From the NCBI GenBank assembly GCA_016177795.1, contig JACOUM010000010.1, forward strand, positions 1 to 64,000: 64,000 nucleotides of DNA. The letters run 5' to 3'. A program made the translations under genes and the position numbers. Under the pieces are notes generated by a model. The model was not told the DNA's origin. It did not search any database and saw only the letters and a program-made list of their open reading frames with translations. The DNA comes from Nitrosomonadales bacterium (GTDB lineage Bacteria; Pseudomonadota; Gammaproteobacteria; Burkholderiales; Gallionellaceae). How positions within the stretch are numbered: the first letter of the stretch is position 1; each line of letters starts with the position of its first letter. Positions 53,515 to 62,405 of the stretch are shown piece by piece.

Positions 53515-54295
53515 TACGAAGTACTCGCGTGTAGTCCATCAGCATATGGTTTAAAGCCAGGCTAGGTTTCCCCGCTGCAGTAATGTGAACTGGCACCTCT
53601 GAAAAAGGCTTCGATGTTGCAGCGAACTTTCTTACTTGACCAAGAAGAATGCGGCGTTTGTAGATACCCAAGTTTTTGGTCTCATTATCAAGTTCAGCCG
53701 CCAGCGCGTTTGGCCCCAACTTTTCTAGTGCCAGCGTATCGATGACATCTTGGCACTTCTGTGCATTCACAGGCTTCTTTTGCACATCATCCGCTTGCTT
53801 AAAGAATTCTGTGGCCGTTGGATCAAAAGTCTTACTTGATACAGCACAAATCTTTTGCCGTGAGTTTGCATCACGAAGCTTAGGCAACAGTTTCAACCCA
53901 CCTTCGTCAATATCGTCTTTTACAATGCCGTGAATATCCAGGAACAGCACGTCATACTCCGCGAGCCGAGCAATATCTTTCAGGCTTACTTGTTTGTATG
54001 TCTTAACGTTATAGCCAGCTTGTTGAAGCTCAGTTGTTGGGAAGTCACTTGGTCTATCGTCAACTATTGCCACCTCTGCAATTTTCCTTATCGTCTCTTT
54101 GCCATTCCATGTTGTCTCTATCTGAGTTTTTGTTAATTTGGCAAAACTAGGTGTCCCAAATATCACCATCCGATACTTATACAATCCGTATATAGAAGAA
54201 GGTATTCCGACTAGCGGAATAACAATTCCAAAAAAATTGGAAAGCCACCCGAGACTATTAAAAGTAGTTTCTAGATAAGTGAGTAATTCAGACAT
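53501..54295 (-). CDS. Membrane-anchored receiver-domain protein
   Basis: The 264-residue protein has an N-terminal transmembrane segment (FFGIVIPLVGIPSSIYGLY, about 21-39). A response-regulator receiver fold follows: acidic pocket VAIVDDRPSD (D79, D80), phosphoacceptor-type VLFLDIHG (D120), the Ser region AVSSKT, and KKP (K173/174). The last 70 residues are helical and carry no DNA-binding domain. It is translationally coupled to the kinase at 52426. A membrane-tethered receiver without a visible output domain is unusual, and its effect is unknown. Confidence 0.7.
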   Translation of the reverse strand: MSELLTYLETTFNSLGWLSNFFGIVIPLVGIPSSIYGLYKYRMVIFGTPSFAKLTKTQIETTWNGKETIRKIAEVAIVDDRPSDFPTTELQQAGYNVKTYKQVSLKDIARLAEYDVLFLDIHGIVKDDIDEGGLKLLPKLRDANSRQKICAVSSKTFDPTATEFFKQADDVQKKPVNAQKCQDVIDTLALEKLGPNALAAELDNETKNLGIYKRRILLGQVRKFAATSKPFSEVPVHITAAGKPSLALNHMLMDYTRVLRNAIS

Positions 54296-54332
54296 GGCTA
54301 TCCTTACACAGTATTCACGAATTCACTATCGA

Positions 54333-54500
54333 CTAATCGGCTTATACCGAATCCGCTTAGGCTTAGCCCCCTCCTCACCCAACCTCTTCCTCTTGTCCGC
54401 CTCATACTCCTGATAGTTGCCATCAAAGAACGTCCACTTCGAATCGCCTTCGCAGGCGAGGATGTGGGTGGCGATGTGGTCTAGGAACCAGCGGTCGGAT
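54333..54500 (-). pseudogene. ettA: 3' fragment of ettA (ABC-F translation factor)
   Basis: Read on the - strand, the stretch encodes SDRWFLDHIATHILACEGD, then DGNYQEYEADKRKRLGEEGAKPKRIRYKPI and a stop. That is the C-terminus of energy-dependent translational throttle protein A. Only about 55 of some 555 residues are present. It sits between the receiver gene and a gene-free stretch, so the fragment marks a recombination junction. Confidence 0.88.
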
Positions 54501-54853
54501 GAAATGTACCGGAGTCGAATTGTTTTTGCTACTCATAAACGCGAGTGACTGCTATTGGCCATAGCGGAAGTAGTGCGCCTCTATCCTGAATTTCGGCTAT
54601 GGCCGAGAACCTGCCTGTCTCTTCATCGGCCACAGCCGACCTTGAAACTCCGGTCTGAATCGGTCGGCATTACACCGGTTACCTGCCGCTCGGCTGCAAC
54701 TCGCGCTGAATGGCCAGTTTCCTCTGTGGCGTAGGACGGGACCCGACCCACTCTAGCCAGCCAATTCATGAAAAATTCGGCGACGGGTAAATGAGCAAAG
54801 CGGGCGCTGCCCGGTGTAAAGCTGAAGCCTTTTTACTGGTTTCCGTCTGAACA
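54501..54853. other. Gene-free region with GGCCATAGC-type repeats
   Basis: No coding region is supported. The stretch contains repeated, partly inverted GGCCATAGCGG and GCTATGGCCGA blocks of a kind seen in betaproteobacterial intergenic DNA. It separates the ettA fragment from the Abi_C/membrane-protein pair. Confidence 0.4.
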
Positions 54854-57139
54854 TCAGGCCGTCGGCGTCTGGTTGGCGCCACTCTGCGAGAGCAGCAGGC
54901 CAGCAATTTCCTCCAAGAGAGGACGCAGTTTCTCGTGGTCAGCTTGATCAACTGCTCTTTCAATGCGGGACGACCAATGTCCCTGCCTGTAAAGTGTCGC
55001 GGCTCGCTCCAGGATTTCGCTTGCTGCGCGATCGCTGATTTCCTGCGCCGGTGCGGACTCGCTCAACATACGAGTTGCTACCGCACTCTTGAGCTTCGAA
55101 ACCTGCTCATCTCCATTCATGAGGGCGAGTACGGCGAGACCGCACAGCCCCCTCTCCAAAATGCCCCATCCTGTTTGGTATCTTCCTCCCTTGAATGTCC
55201 AGGACAAAAGCATCTCTCCGATCTCATTCGAGATTTCCTCACAATCGCGATTGCTCGCATCCATTGCAGCCTCAAACAAGGTCTCTGTCATCCGGTAATT
55301 CTCGACGAACGTCACCGTGTCCTTGTCATCGGGGATCCAGCTCAAGGTCGCGATCAACCAGCGGGCGTGTTTCCGAAGTTTCTCCTGGCTGTGATCATCA
55401 CAAGCAGGCGCGTTTGACACCGCCAGCAGAATTTCTGTTATCCCCGTAATCCAGTGAATCATGTCGAACGCGAAATGGGACTTGGCTTTTACGGCCGCGA
55501 GCAGGATGTCCTTTTCCGTTTCGTACAGATCATCGGCCCATTGTTCGATATTGTCGATAATAGCCTTGGCGTCCGCGTTATCCTTTTCTGCGTTTGAAAT
55601 CGCATTGGCCAATGTGGTCAGCTGCGCCCGCAAGCTCTGTAAGCTCGTTGATGAGTAGTACGGCCCCAGGAATGTGCTGTGGATGCTGGAAAGCGGCGTG
55701 TCGGGGACGTTGAGGAATAATTTCGCAACGAAGGCGATGTCTCGCCGTACCTTGCCCACCGCGAAACGAATATCGTGATTCCTAGAGCGAAGCAGATCGA
55801 AAGTCAGGTTGGCAAGCTGTGTCATGCCTTCCATCGTGACAGGTCGATAATCCTCTTTCGCACATCCAGTGCATGCAATCAACGCGATCTTCTCGCTGAG
55901 CGCAGCGATGTCATCCGGTTTGCCACGGGCGAGGACATGCTGCGCCGACTGGCCCATGAGGCGTACACCTTCCAGCAATACGTCTGCCATGCTGTGAGGA
56001 ACCACACTTTGAACGGCGCTTGAAAGATAACCAGCAGCAATGAGCGCGTGACTTCTTGAGGCAATCGGGCTCGAATAATCAATGCCCAGATACACCTGCA
56101 CAAGGGCTGCCATCGCTTGCAGGTTTTGTTCTATTTGTTCTTCATCCCGGCGCGCAATCGCAACTTGGGCGTTTTGCCGCAGGTGTTCGAGCGTGTCGTT
56201 GATGAAACCGTCACTGGCGAGTGGATTTTCAACGAGAAAATTGTTGGTGTAAAAAGTTTTTCCCTTTGCTTCGACATATGCCGCGTTGATGCCGACCACG
56301 ACCCGTAAGGCGGCCCCCGAAATTTCGTGATCGCCCTGTTCGGCATACCGCCTGGCAAACGACATCGCATGTCTGACAGCCCGCTGTGCCCCCTGCGTCC
56401 AATGAGCGTTGAGTTGGAAGTAGATAGTGCGAGCCACATCGTGGGTGGAATCCAATGGCGACGGTGCTGATTTCGGCGTCTCCTCGGTCTCAAGAAGCGG
56501 TGCCGCACGCAGGGCACGCCGAACCCACGCCCGCAATTCTCTACGCGCGTCCTCGATCACGATGCCAAGTTGCTGCAATGGGTTTATCAGGGTCAGCGCG
56601 CGCCGGTATGCATACATGAAAAGCGCAAGCGTGAGGACGATTCCCCAACCAGCTGCCAGCACAACGATAGCCAGCCGAGATGCCTCAGTCACAACGGATA
56701 GAACGGCGACACTGATCGCCAATATGAAAGCCCCAGCGAACGCCCCCAGTAACTTTGAATCTGCACTCAGGCGTCGAAACAGTCCGTGAGGCATACGCTC
56801 GATGTTTACCTGCATGGCAAACATCACGAGGGACGAGACGATGGCGGCCGCACCGATCAGGGTGCTTCCCAAGTTGAGCACTAGCGAGCGCAGCGCCTCT
56901 ATCCCTTTTTCCGATGCGTAGTTGGCTTCTAACGCGGTTTGAATCGTCGGGGATAGATAGATGCTGAGCGCGAGAAGAAGCAGCAACAGTACGCCCAACA
57001 CAAGCCCGGCCCGCCGAGCCTTCCAGGCCGCAATAAGATACTGAGCGTTGTAAAGGTAATGCCAGAATTTGGCGTATCCCCGTCGAATCGCCTTTTTCGC
57101 ACGAGCCGCTAACAGGTGACTACTCATGGAGAGGCACAT
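54854..57139 (-). CDS. Large membrane protein, DUF2254-like N-terminus, paired with Abi_C
   Basis: The 761-residue protein has about four transmembrane helices in the first 200 residues (LVLGVLLLLLLALSIYL, TLIGAAAIVSSLVMFAMQV, LLGAFAGAFILAISVAVLSVV, LAIVVLAAGWGIVLTLALFM). A large cytoplasmic helical region follows. FAMQVNIERMPHGLFRRLSAD resembles DUF2254 proteins. The gene follows the Abi_C gene by three bases. A membrane effector with a sensor partner is a common defence layout, so a two-gene abortive infection system is possible. The start could be 57139 or 57127. Confidence 0.6.
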   Translation of the reverse strand: MCLSMSSHLLAARAKKAIRRGYAKFWHYLYNAQYLIAAWKARRAGLVLGVLLLLLLALSIYLSPTIQTALEANYASEKGIEALRSLVLNLGSTLIGAAAIVSSLVMFAMQVNIERMPHGLFRRLSADSKLLGAFAGAFILAISVAVLSVVTEASRLAIVVLAAGWGIVLTLALFMYAYRRALTLINPLQQLGIVIEDARRELRAWVRRALRAAPLLETEETPKSAPSPLDSTHDVARTIYFQLNAHWTQGAQRAVRHAMSFARRYAEQGDHEISGAALRVVVGINAAYVEAKGKTFYTNNFLVENPLASDGFINDTLEHLRQNAQVAIARRDEEQIEQNLQAMAALVQVYLGIDYSSPIASRSHALIAAGYLSSAVQSVVPHSMADVLLEGVRLMGQSAQHVLARGKPDDIAALSEKIALIACTGCAKEDYRPVTMEGMTQLANLTFDLLRSRNHDIRFAVGKVRRDIAFVAKLFLNVPDTPLSSIHSTFLGPYYSSTSLQSLRAQLTTLANAISNAEKDNADAKAIIDNIEQWADDLYETEKDILLAAVKAKSHFAFDMIHWITGITEILLAVSNAPACDDHSQEKLRKHARWLIATLSWIPDDKDTVTFVENYRMTETLFEAAMDASNRDCEEISNEIGEMLLSWTFKGGRYQTGWGILERGLCGLAVLALMNGDEQVSKLKSAVATRMLSESAPAQEISDRAASEILERAATLYRQGHWSSRIERAVDQADHEKLRPLLEEIAGLLLSQSGANQTPTA

Positions 57140-57142
57140 CGC

Positions 57143-58054
57143 CTAGGGTTCATTTCGTCTTGCATGGTGTGTCTCTACCAGAAATACCGCGAGTGTAGAT
57201 GCAGCCCCAACTGCTAACTTGGCATGCCGTGGGCTCAAGCCTTTTGTCTTCGCAACTTTTCCATGGCCCGTTCCGTATTTATTTCGCAATTCAGCTATAC
57301 CTTGTGTAATCGTAGCCAAATTGCTTAGAAGGCGCTTAATTGTTTCCGCCGCCTTTGCTTGGTCTTCAATATCATCGGGCGTGAGTTTCAATTCCTTACT
57401 CGTAAGTTTGACGAGCTGAGGAATATCCATGCTACTAGAGAACGCGACGTTCCGTTCATTCAATATGGTCTTGCAGCAAGTTTCGATCAGTTCCTTGGCT
57501 GTGCCGATGGCTAAACCTGGATCGGAATTGACGGCCGCTTCCATTCGCGTAATTTGTTGTGCCACATAGGTAACATCGCTACCGCTTAATGTCTCTCTTG
57601 CCGCTGATACTCCGGGCGCCCCAATTACCCCAACGTAGCGCCCGACAAATATTGGTTTGCCGGATAGACGCGCTCTTTCGACTAACTGAAACCCATCATT
57701 TTTCAAGAAACTGTTGTACAACTGGCATAACCGTTCGGCTTCCGTTACATCCGGTCGAACAACGGGATGTATGGTTTCACATAAGAAACGAAGTAGAACC
57801 TCGTCATCGCAATTCAGGAGATTGAATCTGCGGTCGTAGAAAACCCAGTCATCTTCCCAATCTTCAGAATTGTTGATTCGATGCTGCCAGATATCACCCG
57901 CAGCGTCAGGGAAGCGGCTATCTGTGGAAGGAAGGGCACTAAGATCAAACAGGCGCGACAAAAATTCTGGCTCCTCCAACCGACCAGCCCAATTGACTTT
58001 CTCGACTAAGATCGCGTCAACAAGGTCTCGTCTGGTAATTTGGCTGATCTTCAT
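57143..58054 (-). CDS. Abortive infection family protein (Abi_C domain)
   Basis: The C-terminal third (about 160-300) matches the Abi_C family: GLAIGTAKELIETCCKTILNERN, then LRNKYGTGHGK and LSPRHAKLAVGAASTLAVFLVETH. The YGTGHGK and RHA residues are the family's most conserved positions. The N-terminal half is unassigned. It is the first gene of a tight two-gene unit with the membrane protein at 54854. Abi_C proteins are found in phage-defence loci, and the mechanism of this one is unknown. Confidence 0.8.
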   Translation of the reverse strand: MKISQITRRDLVDAILVEKVNWAGRLEEPEFLSRLFDLSALPSTDSRFPDAAGDIWQHRINNSEDWEDDWVFYDRRFNLLNCDDEVLLRFLCETIHPVVRPDVTEAERLCQLYNSFLKNDGFQLVERARLSGKPIFVGRYVGVIGAPGVSAARETLSGSDVTYVAQQITRMEAAVNSDPGLAIGTAKELIETCCKTILNERNVAFSSSMDIPQLVKLTSKELKLTPDDIEDQAKAAETIKRLLSNLATITQGIAELRNKYGTGHGKVAKTKGLSPRHAKLAVGAASTLAVFLVETHHARRNEP

Positions 58055-58187
58055 AGCTCCCTGACATGAACCCTAACGAATGAAAGGGACTTCCCCGTCC
58101 CGAGGCTGCGGAGAAGTTTCCGCGAACGGCAACAAGTGCCATGATGGAATTTCGATCATTTCATCAACACCACGAAAGGGGAAGTCC

Positions 58188-59213
58188 ATGAGCATTATCA
58201 CTGTAGGAATCGATCTCGCCAAGAATGTGTTTGCCGTGCACGGCGTAGATGATAACGGCAAGCCTGCACTGGTCAAGCCGAAAGTATCACGCGCGGATTT
58301 GCTGCCGCTGATCGCGCAACTACCGCCGTGCCTGATCGGCATGGAAGCTTGCTCCGGCGCACACCACTGGGCAAGACTGTTCCGGCAGCATGGTCACACC
58401 GTCCGGCTGATTGCACCCAAATTCGTCACACCGTACCGCATGAGCGGAAAGCGCGGCAAGAACGACGCGGCGGATGCCGCCGCCATCTGCGAAGCCGTCA
58501 CCCGGCCCAACATGCGCTTCGTGCCGGTCAAGGACGAACACCAGCAAGCCACCCTGACGTTGCACCGTACCCGTCAAGGCTTCGTCGAAGAACGCACCGC
58601 CCTGTACAACCGCCTGCGCGGCCTGATCGCCGAATTCGGCATCGTGTTGCCGCAGAAGATCGAGCGCCTGCGCATTGAGATCGGTGCCCATCTCGAAGAC
58701 CTGCCGGGCTGGGCCAACCGCTGCGTGGGCGACCTGCTCGCGCACGCCGACCGGCTGGACGAACGCATCGGCGAATACGACCGCGCCATCGCCCAGGTGG
58801 CGCGCGAGGACGAACGCAGCCGTCGCCTGATGCAACTACCCGGCATCGGCCCGACCACCGCGAGCGCCTTGCTGGCGAGCATCGGCATCGGGCACGATTT
58901 CGCCAACGGCCGCCAGCTTGCTGCGTGGATCGGCCTCGTGCCGGGCCAATACAGCAGTGGCGGCAAAGCCAGATTGGGACGCATCACCAAGGCCGGCGAT
59001 GGCTACCTGCGCAGCCTGCTGGTGCTGGGCGCGCGGGCCGTGCTCAACAGTCTGGGCGACAAGCAAGACCGGTTCAGCCGCTGGGCAAGGAACCTGGTTG
59101 AACGACGCGGCTACTGGCGCGCCGCGGTCGCCATCGCAGCCAAGAACGCGCGCATGGCCTGGGCGGTGCTGAAGTACGGCGAAGACTTCCGGCTCGCCCC
59201 GAATGCGGCCTGA
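58188..59213 (+). CDS. IS110-family transposase (DEDD)
   Basis: The 341-residue product starts at ATG 58188 (MSIITVGIDLAKNVFAVHGV) with GAAAGGGG upstream. GIDLAKN and the KNDAADAAAICEA segment belong to the RuvC-like DEDD nuclease. The C-terminal Transposase_20 domain has LPGIGPTTASALLA and GYLRSLLVLGARAVL. IS110-family enzymes are guided by a structured RNA from the IS's own non-coding end. The element's exact ends are not clear from sequence alone. Confidence 0.93.
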   Translation: MSIITVGIDLAKNVFAVHGVDDNGKPALVKPKVSRADLLPLIAQLPPCLIGMEACSGAHHWARLFRQHGHTVRLIAPKFVTPYRMSGKRGKNDAADAAAICEAVTRPNMRFVPVKDEHQQATLTLHRTRQGFVEERTALYNRLRGLIAEFGIVLPQKIERLRIEIGAHLEDLPGWANRCVGDLLAHADRLDERIGEYDRAIAQVAREDERSRRLMQLPGIGPTTASALLASIGIGHDFANGRQLAAWIGLVPGQYSSGGKARLGRITKAGDGYLRSLLVLGARAVLNSLGDKQDRFSRWARNLVERRGYWRAAVAIAAKNARMAWAVLKYGEDFRLAPNAA

Positions 59214-59577
59214 GCCTCGAAGCAAAAACCGTCTACAGAAAAAGGAGGCAAAGAATCACGGCTGGACGCCAGCGTTGATGTGAAGCGGGTTGGACCCGCA
59301 CGGGGAGAGCCTGATCTACTTTAGGGAAGGATGTCACTTCCGACTAACGATTGAGGCCCCCGTGCGCGTCTTTCATCAGGGTCCGGGCAGAATGCTCAAC
59401 ATGACCGGTTGTAGTTTGGCAGTCCTTCACCTTCTCGCATCGCAACGGAAGCCGGCAACGTGATTGAGGATGAAACGATGGGACCGTAAAAACCAAAACA
59501 TCAGTTGCGTTGATGGGGAAGCCCTTGTAGTAGAGGTAAGGGGCGCGGAGTCGGCTGTTTCGGCGGAGCGTCCCTCT
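59214..59577 (+). other. 3' non-coding end of the IS110-family element, possible guide RNA region
   Basis: About 360 bp after the transposase contain no gene. Pairing-prone GC-rich blocks are present (GGACCCGCACGGGGAGAGCC, GACTAACGATTGAGGC). In IS1111-type members of the family the seek/bridge RNA is encoded downstream of the transposase. The IS right boundary probably lies within this stretch. Confidence 0.4.
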
Positions 59578-59627
59578 TGACCGCCATGTTAGGCACTCGG
59601 CGACTGATTAAGAATACCTTTGTGTGG

Positions 59628-59963
59628 CTAAGGCGCATTGGAGATTTTATATATGGATATACAGATAAGAATAAAACCCAAGATGTCGAAGAGCGTGCCG
59701 AGAAAGTTTGGGTTTCTTGGGTGTCCGCTGATGATGCCACCGCCACCCATATAAACATTGGGGGGCATAATTTTCGTTTGAAGAGGATGGTTTATCCATT
59801 CACCGAGACCGACGAACAAAACCCCGAGACTCATAATGATCGCGTGTGCGTTTGCGATGCCCTTCAACTCAAAGGTCATTGCTGCAATTACCCCGGCAGC
59901 ACCAAGAACAACGAGCACATGATACCAGTACTCAATCTTCAACCCGGTCAGCGATTTATCCAT
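59628..59963 (-). CDS. Small three-helix membrane protein of unknown function
   Basis: The 111-residue protein has three likely transmembrane helices: VLVVLGAAGVIAAMTF, HAIIMSLGVLFVGLGEWI and TLFDILGFILICISIY. A loop with PPNVYMGGGGIISGHPRNP lies between the second and third. I prefer this strand to the overlapping + strand ORF at 59577 because the hydrophobic pattern is coherent. No family is recognised. It is cargo near the right end of the Tn7-like element. Confidence 0.6.
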   Translation of the reverse strand: MDKSLTGLKIEYWYHVLVVLGAAGVIAAMTFELKGIANAHAIIMSLGVLFVGLGEWINHPLQTKIMPPNVYMGGGGIISGHPRNPNFLGTLFDILGFILICISIYKISNAP

Positions 59964-59978
59964 ATGCCTAACAGTTAA

Positions 59979-60449
59979 TCAAGAGACCCATGGGTCCGGA
60001 CGTTTTTAATATAGAGACAGGCATATTATGCATATATCACTTTGATTCCACATAATTGATTTATGCCTCTGTCTCTTTATTACATTATGAAAAAGGAGAC
60101 AGGCGTAGCCGGATTGTACACCTGCTCAAACGAGGGGCTGAGCAATCCCGGCTCGACCGTGAAGGCTTTTTTGGGTCACTTAGCGGACTATCGACTGACA
60201 AAAGGCAGCTGACCGCTTCGGCCGACTAGCCGACTTGGCAGGTACTCGGCCTTATGTAGCGCGCTACATAAGACCGAGCAGCTGATATCTGCAACGACCA
60301 GACTAAGTGGCTTGCACACATTTTCTGCGGAGGAATTGCGGGCGTTGTGAGTGGCGTATTTCGCTAGAATGCGTATTCGATTATGCCTTCGTTCAAAGGG
60401 GGCAAACCCCAGTAGCAGGCGAACACCGGCTGTGAAATTTACCCCCTTC
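59979..60449. other. Gene-free region before the right transposon end
   Basis: AGAGACAGGCATA near 60014 and TATGCCTCTGTCTCT near 60064 form an imperfect inverted repeat of about 70 bp. Further on, CGGCCGACTAGCCGACTTGGC and GTAGCGCGCTACATAAG are small palindromes. The track ORF at 60188 does not look real. It appears to be decayed non-coding DNA. Confidence 0.45.
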
Positions 60450-60496
60450 AATTTACGACTTTAATGGCTAATTTACGACTTTAATTGTTTGGAACA
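60450..60496. repeat. Right end of the Tn7-like element with two putative TnsB sites
   Basis: AATTTACGACTTTAA at 60450 and TAATTTACGACTTTAA at 60469 are tight direct repeats, inverted to those at the left end. The terminus read inward is TGTTCCAAACAA, starting with the TGT of Tn7-family ends. It lies 24 bp from the glmS stop and is followed by the direct repeat GCCGC. Confidence 0.85.
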
Positions 60497-60520
60497 GCCG
60501 CAAGCACCGCGCAAAATCGG

Positions 60521-62347
60521 TCACTCAACCGTGACCGACTTTGCAAGATTGCGGGGCTTGTCCACGTCGGTGCCCTTTTGCAATGCGACGTAATAGGCCA
60601 GCAGCTGCAGCGGGATGGTATGCAGAATCGGGCTTAGATAGCCCGCGTGTTCCGGCATTTGCATGATGTGGATGCCGTCCGCCGCGTGGATATGCGTATC
60701 CGCATCGGCGAACACATACAGTTCGCCGCCGCGCGCGCGCACTTCCTGCAGGTTGGATTTCAGCTTCTCCAGCAGTGCGTCGTTCGGCGCAACCGAGATC
60801 ACCGGCATGTCCTTGTCCACCAAGGCTAGCGGGCCGTGCTTCAGTTCGCCGGCGGGATAGGCTTCGGCGTGAATGTAGGAAATTTCCTTGAGCTTGAGCG
60901 CGCCTTCCAGCGCGATCGGGTAATGCAGTCCGCGCCCCAGAAACAAGGCGTGCTGCTTGTTGGCAAACCGTTCGGCAAGTTTGGCGATCTGCGGCTCCAG
61001 ATCCAGCACCTTCTGCACTGCGCTGGGAAGGTGGCGCAGCTCGTGCAGATACTGCTGTTCCTGTTGTCCGGTCAGATGGCCGCGCGTTTTGGCCAGTATC
61101 AGCGTCAGCAGGAACAGCGCGGCGAGCTGCGTGGTGAACGCCTTGGTCGAGGCCACGCCGATTTCAGGCCCGGCGCGCGTCAGCAGGCGCAGCTTGCACA
61201 GGCGCACCAGCGCGCTCTCCGGCACGTTGCAAATCGCCAGGGTATGGCCGTGCCCCTGCGCCTTGGCATGGCTCAGCGCGGCTTGGGTGTCGGCGGTCTC
61301 GCCGGATTGCGAGATCACTACCACCAGGGTCTTCGGGTTCGGCACGCTGGCGCGGTAGCGGTATTCGCTGGCGATCTCCACGCTGCAGCGGATGCCGGCG
61401 ATTGCTTCCAGCCAGTAGCGCGCCACCAGTCCGGCATGGTGGCTGGTGCCGCAGGCCAGGATCAGGATGCTGTCGATGTCGGCAAAAGTTGCCGCCGCTT
61501 CCGCGCCGAAAATGCCCGGCACCAGCGACTGGCTGTTGCACACCGATTCAAGCGTGTTCGCCAGCGCCTGCGGCTGCTCGTGAATTTCCTTCTGCATGTA
61601 GTGGCGGTACTGGCCGAGCTCGACGCTTTCGTTGCTCAGTTCGCTGGTCTGCACGGTGCGTTCGACCTGTTTGCCCGACGCGTCGAAGATGCGGTAGCTG
61701 CGCCGCAGCAGTTCAACCACGTCGCCTTCTTCGAGATACACCACTTGGCGCGTCACTGGCAGCAGCGCGGAAACATCCGAGGCGACAAAATGTTCCTCGA
61801 TGCCCACGCCGAGCAGCAGCGGACTGCCGCGCCGCGCGCAGATCAGCCGCTCCGGATCGTCCGCCGCGATCACGCCGATGGCGTAAGCGCCCACCAGCTC
61901 GGCCAGCGCCGCCTGCGTTGCCACCAGCAGCGAATTGCCGCGCGCGTAATGGCTGTGAACCAGGTGGGCAATGACCTCGGTATCGGTGTCCGAGGTGAAC
62001 ACATAACCCCCGGCGGTCAGTCTGCTGCGCAGTTCCTCGTAGTTCTCGATGATGCCGTTATGCACCACGGCGATGTGGTCGTTGCTCAGGTGCGGATGCG
62101 CGTTGCGCTCACTGGGTACGCCGTGTGTCGCCCAGCGCGTGTGCGCAATGCCGAGCTGTCCTTGGGTTTCGGCGCTTTTCTCGCTCAGTTCGGCGACGCG
62201 CCCGGTGCTGCGTACCAGTTGCAATTGCCCGCTGTTCACCACGGCCAATCCGGCCGAGTCATAGCCGCGGTATTCCAGCCGTTGCAGACCCTCCAGCAGG
62301 ATCGGCACGACATTGCGCTGCGCGATTGCGCCGACGATTCCGCACAT
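60521..62347 (-). CDS. glmS: Glutamine-fructose-6-phosphate aminotransferase (isomerizing)
   Basis: GlmS makes glucosamine-6-phosphate for peptidoglycan and lipopolysaccharide. The start ATG 62347 gives [12 protein letters not shown] with the catalytic Cys2 after Met removal, 608 residues. The track's longer start reads through a heptad repeat. The glutaminase domain (HTRWATHG) is followed by two SIS domains ([19 protein letters not shown]) and the conserved end [12 protein letters not shown]. The 3' end is the attTn7 target, and a Tn7-like element lies 24 bp beyond. It follows glmU by 58 bp. Confidence 0.98.
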   Translation of the reverse strand: MCGIVGAIAQRNVVPILLEGLQRLEYRGYDSAGLAVVNSGQLQLVRSTGRVAELSEKSAETQGQLGIAHTRWATHGVPSERNAHPHLSNDHIAVVHNGIIENYEELRSRLTAGGYVFTSDTDTEVIAHLVHSHYARGNSLLVATQAALAELVGAYAIGVIAADDPERLICARRGSPLLLGVGIEEHFVASDVSALLPVTRQVVYLEEGDVVELLRRSYRIFDASGKQVERTVQTSELSNESVELGQYRHYMQKEIHEQPQALANTLESVCNSQSLVPGIFGAEAAATFADIDSILILACGTSHHAGLVARYWLEAIAGIRCSVEIASEYRYRASVPNPKTLVVVISQSGETADTQAALSHAKAQGHGHTLAICNVPESALVRLCKLRLLTRAGPEIGVASTKAFTTQLAALFLLTLILAKTRGHLTGQQEQQYLHELRHLPSAVQKVLDLEPQIAKLAERFANKQHALFLGRGLHYPIALEGALKLKEISYIHAEAYPAGELKHGPLALVDKDMPVISVAPNDALLEKLKSNLQEVRARGGELYVFADADTHIHAADGIHIMQMPEHAGYLSPILHTIPLQLLAYYVALQKGTDVDKPRNLAKSVTVE

Positions 62348-62357
62348 TTTTAGAGTT

Positions 62358-62396
62358 CCGGGAAGTGGGAAGCGGGAAGCGGGAAGCGGGAAAAAC
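62358..62396. repeat. GGGAAGC heptad array between glmU and glmS
   Basis: Four to five copies of GGGAAGT/GGGAAGC lie just upstream of the glmS start. This is a variant of the heptad in the rfb and acyltransferase regions, again placed in a gene junction. Confidence 0.85.
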
Positions 62397-62405
62397 ACGC
62401 GGCTC

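Larger units (their letters stand above)
29340..60496. mobile_element. Tn7-like transposon, about 31.2 kb, inserted 24 bp downstream of glmS
   Basis: Both ends carry TTAAAGTCGTAAATT repeats starting 12 bases inside a 5-bp direct repeat GCCGC. The right end begins TGTTCC as Tn7-family ends do. The left terminus reads TAGTCT instead. The core genes are tnsA-tnsB-tnsC, tniQ and a truncated tnsD. The insertion point lies 24 bp past the glmS stop, the classic attTn7 position. The cargo is dominated by defence, SOS and restriction genes. The core region looks visibly less GC-rich than the flanking chromosome. A truncated tnsD suggests the element can no longer target glmS by itself. Confidence 0.88.

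Noticed and set aside
52426-54295. Detocs-type phage defence system
   Set aside because: Detocs needs a kinase, a receiver buffer and a receiver fused to a nucleoside phosphorylase. No phosphorylase-like domain is present here, and the receiver is membrane-anchored.
59577-59978. 133-residue + strand ORF opposite the small membrane protein
   Set aside because: It lacks a coherent domain or hydrophobic pattern. The - strand frame gives three clear transmembrane helices.
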